Of a stretch of 8,184 nucleotides of DNA, positions 1 through 5,945 are shown in pieces. Below the pieces are notes generated by a model, which worked only from the letters and a program-made list of their open reading frames with translations, was not told the DNA's origin and ran no database searches. How positions within the stretch are numbered: position 1 is the first letter of the stretch; the number at the start of each line of letters is the position of its first letter. The stretch comes from Campylobacteraceae bacterium (GTDB taxonomy: Bacteria; Campylobacterota; Campylobacteria; Campylobacterales; Sulfurovaceae): positions 1 to 8,184 of the forward strand of contig JAMOSA010000230.1 of the NCBI GenBank assembly GCA_027063325.1, read 5' to 3'. A program made the translations under genes and the position numbers.

Positions 1-224
1 TAAAATATAATTGCAATATTTAGTGCCTCTGGAGGGTATTCATTGAGTACATTGTTTATACCTCCTATGATATGGTTGACTGTATCTATATCATCTGTAT
101 TTATTGGTACTACCCATCTTCTTGGGTTATCAAAGCTAGGTTTGGGATCGGCAAACTCCATCTTTGCACTTATAAGTGTACTCACAGCTAAAAATATCAA
201 AACAATGCGTAAAACTTTGTTCAT
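1..224 (-). CDS. DsrE-family-like exported protein, 5' part only (runs off left edge)
   Basis: Reading the minus strand from an ATG at 224-222 gives 74 complete codons with no stop before the window ends, so the C-terminal part is missing. Residues 1-20 form a clear Sec signal peptide: MNK, a hydrophobic core at about 4-18, then an LISA-K cleavage site after residue 20. The mature part starts KMEFADPKPSF and continues with NPRRWVVPI, a TDDIDTVNH stretch, INNVLNEY and a hydrophobic strand NIAIIF. That pattern (strand, 'asparagine-histidine' helix, strand) resembles small periplasmic DsrE/DsrF-like proteins common in sulfur-metabolising Campylobacterota; the assignment is from memory of the family and the cysteine region that would test it lies outside the window. 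A good ribosome site (GGGAG) sits six bases before the ATG, and a TGnTATAAT promoter lies just upstream. It is transcribed divergently from ribB. The function is unknown; a sulfur-relay or sulfur-binding role is inference. Confidence 0.65.
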   Translation of the reverse strand, partial: MNKVLRIVLIFLAVSTLISAKMEFADPKPSFDNPRRWVVPINTDDIDTVNHIIGGINNVLNEYPPEALNIAIIF

Positions 225-247
225 ATAATACTCCCAATTTTTTATCA

Positions 248-256
248 ATTATATCA
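248..256 (-). promoter_or_regulatory. Extended -10 promoter of the leftward DsrE-like gene
   Basis: On the minus strand this reads TGATATAAT, a perfect TATAAT (253-248) with the TGn extension, preceded by a T-run. This fits the Campylobacterota vegetative promoter style, which often lacks a clear -35. Start of transcription would be near 241, leaving a leader of about 17 bases that contains the GGGAG ribosome site. Confidence 0.55.
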
Positions 257-269
257 CTAAAAAGATTTT

Positions 270-281
270 TAAATCGATTTA
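270..281. promoter_or_regulatory. 12-base perfect palindrome between divergent promoters, possible operator
   Basis: TAAATCGATTTA is a perfect inverted repeat. Its centre (275.5) is almost exactly midway between the leftward -10 (248-253) and the rightward -10 (299-304), so it covers the -35 zone of both promoters. That position would suit a dimeric regulator controlling both directions. In DNA this AT-rich, a 12-base palindrome can arise by chance, so the operator role is inference. Confidence 0.3.
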
Positions 282-304
282 CATTAGTTGATATTGGGTA
301 TAAT
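278..304 (+). promoter_or_regulatory. Promoter for the ribB-sulfotransferase run
   Basis: A perfect TATAAT at 299-304, preceded by TTGGG, is the best -10 in the gap. TTTACA at 278-283 is the nearest -35-like hexamer but the 15-base spacer is short, so the -35 is uncertain. Transcription would start near 311, giving a leader of about 44 bases. This is too short for an FMN riboswitch, and none of its conserved blocks is visible. Confidence 0.5.
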
Positions 305-354
305 GCAAAAAAATTTGTTTATTTAATATACAAAATATAATAGAAGTGGAGATT

Positions 355-1389
355 ATGGGAGAGTCAGCAATAAGTAGAGTAAAAAATGCCATAGAGACTA
401 TTAAAAGAGGCGATATGGTTATAATGATGGATGATGAAGATAGAGAAAATGAGGGTGATTTGGTATATGCTGCTACATTTTCTACACCCAATAAAGTAAA
501 CTTTATGGCAAAAGAGGCAAGGGGGCTTATCTGTACACCTCTTACTCAAGATATAGCAAAAAGATTGGATCTAGTACCAATGGTACAGAGTAATGACTCT
601 ATGCATGAGACTGCATTTACAATCTCAATAGATGCAGCTAATGCAACTACTGGAATATCAGCCAAAGAGAGAAGTGATTGTATATCTTTGTTGGCTTCAC
701 CTCTTAGTAGTAGATCAGATTTTGTACGCCCTGGACATATATTTCCTTTGATTGCAAAGAATGGTGGAGTACTTGTTAGAACTGGTCATACAGAAGGTTC
801 TGTTGATTTGTGCCGTTTGGCAGGACTTGCACCAGTTGGAGTAATATGTGAAATCATCAAAGATGATGGCACTATGGCAAGAAGAGATGACCTAAGAGAG
901 TTTTCTAAAAAACATAATATGCCAATAGTATATATATCTGATATAGTAGAGTATAGATTAGCAAATGAGAAGCTTGTTGAAAAGATTGATGAGAGTGAAA
1001 TTGAATTTCAAGGTACAAAAGTAATACAGATAAAATATAAAGATCATCTCAATAGAGTTCATACCGTATTGCAGTTTTATAAACTGCACTCTAGTGAAAA
1101 TGTAAGATTTCATAATATTGGTACAGATATTGAGCTTTTAATAAATGGCAGACTGTTTAGTGCAATGAAAAAGAGTATTGAATATCTCAAGCAAAATGGT
1201 GGATTACTTATATTTTTGGACAGTAAAATTGTATCCAAAGAGCAAGTAAAAGAGATAGGTGTTGGTGCTCAGATACTAAAAGATTTGGGAGTAAAGGATA
1301 TAAAATTGCTTACTACCAATATCGAAGCTGAGTTTGTAGGTTTATCTGGATTTGGATTAAATGTAGTAAAAAAGATTGATATAGGCTAG
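355..1389 (+). CDS. ribB: 3,4-dihydroxy-2-butanone-4-phosphate synthase with degenerate GTP cyclohydrolase II domain
   Basis: Makes 3,4-dihydroxy-2-butanone 4-phosphate from ribulose 5-phosphate, the four-carbon precursor of riboflavin; cytoplasmic and Mg-dependent. From the ATG at 355 the protein has 344 residues. The RibB domain (about 1-200) has the metal and substrate motifs intact: DDEDRENEGD (26-35), RPGHIFPL (125-132), GHTEGSVDL (about 144-152) and DDGTMAR (170-176). Residues about 200-344 align in order with GTP cyclohydrolase II (ending GVGAQILKDLGVKDIKLLTTN, then a GLNVVKK tail), but the zinc motif with its three cysteines and the catalytic EGRGIGL-type block are absent. H. pylori RibBA is known to be like this, with a separate RibA. 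So call it RibB in function. GGAG at 348-351 is only three bases from ATG 355; a GTG at 346 is the alternative start and would add three residues. It leads the operon with the two sulfotransferase genes. Confidence 0.93.
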   Translation: MGESAISRVKNAIETIKRGDMVIMMDDEDRENEGDLVYAATFSTPNKVNFMAKEARGLICTPLTQDIAKRLDLVPMVQSNDSMHETAFTISIDAANATTGISAKERSDCISLLASPLSSRSDFVRPGHIFPLIAKNGGVLVRTGHTEGSVDLCRLAGLAPVGVICEIIKDDGTMARRDDLREFSKKHNMPIVYISDIVEYRLANEKLVEKIDESEIEFQGTKVIQIKYKDHLNRVHTVLQFYKLHSSENVRFHNIGTDIELLINGRLFSAMKKSIEYLKQNGGLLIFLDSKIVSKEQVKEIGVGAQILKDLGVKDIKLLTTNIEAEFVGLSGFGLNVVKKIDIG

Positions 1390-1392
1390 ATC

Positions 1393-2445
1393 GTGTCAAA
1401 AAATATTGATAGATTGATTTTGCATATAGGTATGCACAAAACCGGTACTACTACCATACAAAACTATTTTTTTAATCAAAAGAGAGTAGGGGATATTGAT
1501 TATTTGGATTATAAAAGTGCAAATCATAGTGTAGGGGTATATAGTCTATTTTGTAATAATCCATATAGTTATCCGATGCACAAAAGAGCAGGAAGAAGTA
1601 AAGAGGATATTGATAGATTCAACCTGGATTTTGCACAAACTTTAATTGAGAATTTAAACAATCCAAATATAAATAATCTTTTTATATCTGGAGAGGGTAT
1701 AAGTATGCTCTCAAAAGATGAATTGATTAAGTTCAAAGAGTTTGTAGAACCATTTTGTAATAGTATTGAGATAGTTGCTTATGCTAGGGAGTTTAGTAGC
1801 TTTGTAATGAGTGATTTTCAGCATAAGGTCAAAGTTGGTAGTCAAAACTATAATATAAAGACTTCTCTACCTAGATACAGATTGAAATTTTTAAAGTTTT
1901 ATTCTCTGTTTGGTAGAGAAAATGTAAAAATATACTCATATGAAGATGCAAACGGAAATATACTAAGAGATTTTAGTATGAAGCTTGGTTTACCATATAA
2001 AGAGATTAAAGAGTCAGATAGATTAAATAGCTCTCTTACACTTGAGGGATTATCAATACTGTATATATATAGATATTTTACATCCATAGGTAGTAGTAAG
2101 AGATGGATAGAGCAAAACAGACTGCTATATAATAAAATTTCAAATATTGGCAGTACAAAACCAAAGTTTACATATAAAGCACTCAAACCATATATAGAAT
2201 CAAATATAGAAGATATTGAGTGGATATCTACCCAAATTGGTTCTAAAATGCTAAGTGATGATATATACAGCAGTGGAAATATAGATTCAATTGAAGAGTT
2301 GTTGTATCCAAACAGTAGTACAAAAGAGGCTTTTTTGGAACTTTTAGATAGTTATAGAGTATCTACTTACATAGATTGGAATAAGCCAAAGAGTATATTT
2401 AATGCTATTAAAATATTACATCAAAATATCATAAACAAGGAGTAA
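1393..2445 (+). CDS. Sulfotransferase-like protein 1 (PAPS-dependent type)
   Basis: A 350-residue protein with no signal peptide or membrane segment, likely cytoplasmic. The N-terminal strand-loop HIGMHKTGTTTIQ (11-23) is the 5'-phosphosulfate-binding loop of PAPS sulfotransferases, with the KTGTT core at 16-20. The second cofactor motif is at 132-140: Arg132 and Ser140 at the usual eight-residue spacing (AREFSSFVMS). A later LNSSLT block (211-216) and a DIEWI block (274-278) recur in the next gene, so the two are paralogues, but overall the sequences differ widely. The expected reaction is transfer of sulfate from PAPS to a hydroxyl or amine; the acceptor is unknown and a surface carbohydrate is only a guess. 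The start is a GTG three bases after the ribB stop, with a weak AGG seven bases upstream, so translation is probably coupled to ribB. No ATG precedes the binding loop, which forces a non-ATG start. Confidence 0.75.
   Translation: MSKNIDRLILHIGMHKTGTTTIQNYFFNQKRVGDIDYLDYKSANHSVGVYSLFCNNPYSYPMHKRAGRSKEDIDRFNLDFAQTLIENLNNPNINNLFISGEGISMLSKDELIKFKEFVEPFCNSIEIVAYAREFSSFVMSDFQHKVKVGSQNYNIKTSLPRYRLKFLKFYSLFGRENVKIYSYEDANGNILRDFSMKLGLPYKEIKESDRLNSSLTLEGLSILYIYRYFTSIGSSKRWIEQNRLLYNKISNIGSTKPKFTYKALKPYIESNIEDIEWISTQIGSKMLSDDIYSSGNIDSIEELLYPNSSTKEAFLELLDSYRVSTYIDWNKPKSIFNAIKILHQNIINKE
2437..2442 (+). promoter_or_regulatory. Ribosome binding site of sulfotransferase 2
   Basis: AAGGAG lies inside the last codons of sulfotransferase 1, four bases before the ATG at 2447. 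It is the strongest ribosome site of this run, much better than that of sulfotransferase 1, so the second enzyme may be made in greater amount. Confidence 0.6.
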
Positions 2446-2446
2446 A

Positions 2447-3436
2447 ATGCAAAAGATACTATATCTTCATATAGGTTCTGGTAAAACTGGAACTTCAGCA
2501 CTGCAATCTATGTTGGCATTAAATAGAAATAAATTATCAAAAGAGTGTAATATATACTATCCTCCTGCACACAATGATGTAAGAGCTATCAATATGAGGA
2601 CAACTTCTGGTAATGGATTGGAGTTTGGTCATCAATTGGTTAGACAAGATCAACCATTAGATGGTATTGAAAATTATTGGAGAAGTTTCAAAGAGGCATC
2701 AAATGGTAAAAATATACTACTATCTAGTGAATATATGGAGGGATTTATACCTCAAAGATTAGAATTACTCAAAGAGTTGGTTTCAAAAGATGGGTATGAG
2801 ATAAGGGTTATATATTATGTCAGAGCAATTGCAGATCATATTGTATCAGCATATCATCAAAGTGTAAAAAGACATCTATCTAGTGATTCTTTATCTAATT
2901 TTGTAAAAAACCGTATAAAAGGTAATAATCACTATATATTTTATAGAACTATTACAAAGATACTTAGAGTTGTTGGAAAAAGAGGAGTGATACTTAGAAA
3001 TTATGATAAAACCAAGAGTAATATTTTTGATGATTTTTTGTATGAAGCTTTGGGAATAGAGAGGGGTATCAATGATTTTGTATTACCAGATACCAAAATA
3101 AACCGTTCTTTGTCTTCATTTGAATTAGATTTAATGAGAAGAATGAATAACTATTTTGAACATATGAGAGAATCAGTTTTTGTAAGCAATGCTTTGATTC
3201 ACAATTTAAGTGATATTGACTATAATATGACGATAGATAAAGATACTTTAGTACTACTAAAAGATAAATATGCTCAAGATTTAGAGTGGATTAATATGCA
3301 TCTGCCTCAAGATCAAAGAGAGTTAAAGATGATAGACTCTTTGGAGGTTACAGAGGGTGAAAATAATCACAACTTTAATAAATTTCAAGAGAGTATGATA
3401 GCTATTGTTGCAGAATTAATTAAACGCAATAGATAA
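2447..3436 (+). CDS. Sulfotransferase-like protein 2 (PAPS-dependent type)
   Basis: A 329-residue protein of the same broad family as its upstream neighbour, again without a signal peptide. HIGSGKTGTSALQ (8-20) is the 5'-phosphosulfate loop, with Thr then Ser in the last two positions. The 3'-phosphate motif is close to canonical: R126 AIAD HIV S134 AY, that is R-x3-D-x3-S-x-Y. Shared C-terminal blocks with protein 1 are INRSLSSFELDLMRR (218-232) and DLEWIN (278-283). The middle parts are very different, which suggests different acceptors or an old duplication. The ATG is one base after the upstream stop and has a strong AAGGAG. Sulfation of a polysaccharide, lipid or glycan is the likely role, but nothing in the window (no glycosyltransferase, no PAPS synthesis gene) identifies the substrate. 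It could also be one of the sulfotransferase-fold proteins whose activity has never been shown. Confidence 0.75.
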   Translation: MQKILYLHIGSGKTGTSALQSMLALNRNKLSKECNIYYPPAHNDVRAINMRTTSGNGLEFGHQLVRQDQPLDGIENYWRSFKEASNGKNILLSSEYMEGFIPQRLELLKELVSKDGYEIRVIYYVRAIADHIVSAYHQSVKRHLSSDSLSNFVKNRIKGNNHYIFYRTITKILRVVGKRGVILRNYDKTKSNIFDDFLYEALGIERGINDFVLPDTKINRSLSSFELDLMRRMNNYFEHMRESVFVSNALIHNLSDIDYNMTIDKDTLVLLKDKYAQDLEWINMHLPQDQRELKMIDSLEVTEGENNHNFNKFQESMIAIVAELIKRNR

Positions 3437-3463
3437 AATTGAGTATATAATTGTAGTGTTTAG

Positions 3464-3469
3464 TATAAT
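3464..3469 (+). promoter_or_regulatory. -10 box of a promoter for the fabD operon
   Basis: A perfect TATAAT in the 55-base gap after sulfotransferase 2. TTGAGT at 3439-3444 is a poor -35 at 19 bases. Transcription would start near 3476, leaving about 16 bases before the fabD ATG including its AGAGG ribosome site. This would let the housekeeping genes downstream be expressed independently of ribB and the sulfotransferases. Confidence 0.45.
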
Positions 3470-3479
3470 AAAATCAAAA

Positions 3480-3484
3480 AGAGG
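3480..3484 (+). promoter_or_regulatory. Ribosome binding site that fixes the fabD start
   Basis: AGAGG, seven bases before ATG 3492, supports this start over an in-frame GTG at 3456, which has no ribosome site and lies upstream of the likely transcription start. Confidence 0.6.
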
Positions 3485-3491
3485 TAAAACT

Positions 3492-4430
3492 ATGTCAAAA
3501 AAGTGTGCATTTTTATTTCCAGGGCAAGGTTCTCAAGCTATTGGAATGGGTAGAGATTTTTATGATAACAGCTCTTTGGCCAGAGAGATATTTGATAAAT
3601 CCAGTGAAGTTAGTGGAATAGATTTTAAATCACTGCTATTTGAAGAGAATGATAAGTTGGAGCTTACAGAGTTTACTCAACCAGCAATTTTGCTTGTTAG
3701 TATGGTAGCCAAAGCTCTTTTTAGTGAGCAAAATCCAATAACCCCTACACTCGCTTTGGGACACTCTCTTGGTGAATTTTCTGCATTATGTAGTGTTGGA
3801 GCCATAGATATACCACAAGCAGTCAAGCTTGTAAATCTCCGTGGCAAATTGATGGCAGAAGCTTGTGAGGGTCAAGATGTAGGTATGATGGTTGTACTTG
3901 GTTTGGCTGATGAGGTGGTAGAAGATATTTGCAAAACCCAAAGAGATGGTGGTGCTAAGGTATGGTCTGTAAACTATAATGCAAATGGTCAGATAGTAGT
4001 AGCTGGTATCAAAAATGATCTAAAGATACTAGAGCCGATTTTAAAAGAGGCAAAAGCCAAAAGAGCAATGCTTCTTAATATGTCTGTAGCTAGTCACTGT
4101 CCACTGCTAAGTAGTGCAGTAGAGCCACTTTCTAATGCTTTAAAAGATAGTTTGAATGATAACTTTAAAGCTCCTGTTATATCAAATGTAACAGCCAAAC
4201 CATACTCAGATAAAAAGAGTGCTTTGGAGTTGCTTCCAAAACAGCTTGTATCACCTGTACTCTACAAGCAGTCAATTGCATCAATTGATAGTGAAGTAGA
4301 TTGCTATATAGAGTTTGGACATGGTGCAGTACTAAAAGGGCTAAATAGAAGAGCTACAAAAAAACCTCACTTTAATGTATCTGATATGGCTTCACTTGAG
4401 GCTACTGTTAAAGCATTGGAGGAGTTATGA
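3492..4430 (+). CDS. fabD: Malonyl-CoA:acyl-carrier-protein transacylase
   Basis: Moves the malonyl group from malonyl-CoA to holo-ACP, giving the extender unit for type II fatty acid synthesis in the cytoplasm. The 312-residue length is normal for FabD. Visible landmarks in order are PGQGSQ (10-15, oxyanion side), GHSLGE (90-95) with nucleophile Ser92, Arg118 in NLRGK, which binds the malonyl carboxylate, NYNANGQIVVAG (161-172), catalytic His202 in VASHCPLL, QLVSPVLY (251-258) and the EFGHGAVLKGL block (274-284). All catalytic residues are present. It opens the second operon; its stop overlaps the mtnN start by four bases (ATGA). A promoter and ribosome site lie directly upstream. The neighbours in fatty acid synthesis (fabH, acpP, fabF) are not here, which is usual for this group, where fabD sits beside the nucleosidase gene. 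Confidence 0.96.
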   Translation: MSKKCAFLFPGQGSQAIGMGRDFYDNSSLAREIFDKSSEVSGIDFKSLLFEENDKLELTEFTQPAILLVSMVAKALFSEQNPITPTLALGHSLGEFSALCSVGAIDIPQAVKLVNLRGKLMAEACEGQDVGMMVVLGLADEVVEDICKTQRDGGAKVWSVNYNANGQIVVAGIKNDLKILEPILKEAKAKRAMLLNMSVASHCPLLSSAVEPLSNALKDSLNDNFKAPVISNVTAKPYSDKKSALELLPKQLVSPVLYKQSIASIDSEVDCYIEFGHGAVLKGLNRRATKKPHFNVSDMASLEATVKALEEL

Positions 4431-5173
4431 AGATAGCTATAATGGGTGCTATGATAGAAGAGGTTGATCCCTTTTTGGATATTGGTGAACACGAGCCATT
4501 GCTAAAATATTTTAAAAAGCATAATGATATTGAGTATGGTGGTAATATCTATCATGAAGCCAAATATAAAGGGCTTGATATAGTCTTGGCATATAGCAAG
4601 ATAGGTAAAGTCTATGCAGGATTGACTGCTGCTACAATGATAGAGCATTTTGGTTGTGATATTCTCCTATTTACCGGAGTTGCAGGGGCAGTAAATCCAA
4701 AATTAAAAATAGGTGATTTGATAACTGCAACAGAGCTTTGCCAACATGATTTGGATATTACTGCATTTGGACACCCTCATGGCTATGTACCAGAGGGCAG
4801 GGTATATACAGAAGCATCAAGAGATCTCATACGCATAGCCAAAAAGGTAGCTGATGAGAAGGGAATTGAGTTGAAAAAAGGTGTAATTGCCACTGGAGAT
4901 CAATTTATAGCAGACTCAAAGCGTAAAGAGTGGATAGCAAAAACTTTTGATGCTGATGCTATAGAGATGGAGGGAGCTTCAGTAGCAGTTGTATGTGAAG
5001 CTCTTGATGTTCCATTTTTTGTACTTAGAGCCATAAGTGATGCAGCAGATATGGATGCAGCATTTGATTTTGATGAATTTTTAAAACACTCTTCACAAGT
5101 TAGCAGTAGTTTTATAGTAGCAATGCTTGAAAAAATTTCACAAAATGAGGATATTTTTGAAGAGTCAAAATAG
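4427..5173 (+). CDS. mtnN: MTA/SAH (and probably aminodeoxyfutalosine) nucleosidase
   Basis: Cleaves the N-glycosidic bond of 5'-methylthioadenosine and S-adenosylhomocysteine. In Helicobacter and Campylobacter the same enzyme also splits 6-amino-6-deoxyfutalosine for menaquinone synthesis (MqnB), and that dual role is inferred here from close resemblance. The 248-residue protein starts MKIAIMGAM with catalytic Glu12. It continues with SKIGKV (57-62), FTGVAGAV (82-89), HDLDITAFGHP (107-117), the purine-site strand ATGDQF (155-160), AIEMEGAS (178-185) with substrate-binding Glu182, and RAISDAAD (201-208) with catalytic Asp205. The segment before the GG at 38-39 is several residues longer than in E. 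coli. GGAGG ends four bases before the ATG, inside the end of fabD, and the 4-base overlap implies translational coupling. Confidence 0.94.
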   Translation: MKIAIMGAMIEEVDPFLDIGEHEPLLKYFKKHNDIEYGGNIYHEAKYKGLDIVLAYSKIGKVYAGLTAATMIEHFGCDILLFTGVAGAVNPKLKIGDLITATELCQHDLDITAFGHPHGYVPEGRVYTEASRDLIRIAKKVADEKGIELKKGVIATGDQFIADSKRKEWIAKTFDADAIEMEGASVAVVCEALDVPFFVLRAISDAADMDAAFDFDEFLKHSSQVSSSFIVAMLEKISQNEDIFEESK

Positions 5174-5945
5174 CAAAAGAGCCAAACTGAGTAAAAAGCT
5201 TCTTAGGATCTTTGGCAAAACAAATGGCAACTATAGATTAATTCAAGAAGGAGATAGAGTATTAGTAGGGCTTAGTGGTGGAAAAGATTCACTGGCTCTT
5301 GTTCATCTGCTAAAGCATATGAGTCAACATGCACCTTTTAATTTTGAGTTTTGTGCATGTACTGTCTCTTATGGTATGCCAGATGAGGATTATACACAGT
5401 TGCATAATCACTGCAAAGAGTATGATATACCACACATAGTCTATAAAACAAAGATTTTTGATATATCACAAGAGTCTATTAGAGAGGGTAGTTCATATTG
5501 TAGTTACTTTTCTCGTATGAGAAGAGGAGCTTTATACAGTTATGCCATAGATAATGGTTATAATAAAGTAGCACTGGGACACCATTTGGATGATGCAGTA
5601 GAGAGTTTTTTTATGAATATATTTTATAATGGCTCTATTAGATCACTAGCACCAATCTACAAGACCCAAAAGGGGCTTCATTTGATTCGACCCTTGATTG
5701 AAGCTAGGGAATCTATGCTTGGGGCTTTTGCTATGGAGAATGGGTTTGCAACTATTGGTGATGAGGCATGTCCTGCTATGAGAGTAGATGTAAAGATGCC
5801 ATATGCCAGGGCAAAAACCAAAGAGTGGTTACATAAAATGGAACTTGAAGATGATGAAATATTTAAAAAAATCAAGGCATCATTTAAACATATTCACGAT
5901 AATACACTTCTAGATCCAGCCAGATGGATTAGAGAGGATATTTGA
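5145..5945 (+). CDS. TtcA-family PP-loop ATPase (tRNA 2-thiocytidine-type), variant cysteine pattern
   Basis: An N-type ATP pyrophosphatase of the TtcA/TilS group, which adenylates a tRNA base before sulfur is inserted. From ATG 5145 it is 266 residues. The PP-loop SGGKDS is at 44-49; RMRRGALY (124-131), ALGHHLDDAVESFFMN (143-158) and LIRPL (181-185) follow as in TtcA. E. coli TtcA holds a [4Fe-4S] cluster with Cys122, Cys125 and Cys222. Here the CxxC is CSYF (119-122), so the second ligand is Phe, and the later CxxC is a single Cys209. H. pylori and C. jejuni have a similar uncharacterised protein, so this may be a lineage form with a different target; I therefore withhold the symbol ttcA. 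It overlaps mtnN by 29 bases. ATG 5145 has no ribosome site; a TTG at 5157 has GAGG six bases upstream and may be the true start (262 residues). A TTG at 5127 is less likely. It overlaps the ligA ATG by one base. Confidence 0.8.
   Translation: MRIFLKSQNSKRAKLSKKLLRIFGKTNGNYRLIQEGDRVLVGLSGGKDSLALVHLLKHMSQHAPFNFEFCACTVSYGMPDEDYTQLHNHCKEYDIPHIVYKTKIFDISQESIREGSSYCSYFSRMRRGALYSYAIDNGYNKVALGHHLDDAVESFFMNIFYNGSIRSLAPIYKTQKGLHLIRPLIEARESMLGAFAMENGFATIGDEACPAMRVDVKMPYARAKTKEWLHKMELEDDEIFKKIKASFKHIHDNTLLDPARWIREDI
5147..5150 (+). promoter_or_regulatory. Ribosome site favouring a TTG start for the TtcA-like gene
   Basis: GAGG lies six bases before the in-frame TTG at 5157-5159, whereas the ATG at 5145 has no purine-rich match upstream of it. 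If this site is used, the TtcA-like protein begins MKSQNSKRAK, closer to where I recall relatives beginning. Confidence 0.4.
5934..5937 (+). promoter_or_regulatory. Ribosome binding site of ligA
   Basis: GAGG within the last codons of the TtcA-like gene, seven bases before ATG 5945. It supports the ATG at 5945, which shares one base with the upstream TGA stop, rather than the in-frame TTG at 5942. Confidence 0.6.

Noticed and set aside
43..228. Plus-strand open frame of 61 codons at the left edge
   Set aside because: It lies entirely opposite the DsrE-like gene, which has a signal peptide, a ribosome site and a promoter; the plus-strand frame has no recognisable features.
336..341. Second TATAAT just before ribB
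   Set aside because: Transcription from it would start at about 348, at or inside the GGAG ribosome site, leaving no usable leader. The box at 299-304 fits better.
311..354. FMN riboswitch in front of ribB
   Set aside because: The leader is only about 44 bases, is almost all A and T, and shows none of the conserved riboswitch blocks or stems.
3456..3491. GTG at 3456 as the fabD start
   Set aside because: It would add 12 residues not seen in FabD, lacks a ribosome site and lies upstream of the likely promoter -10; ATG 3492 has AGAGG at seven bases.
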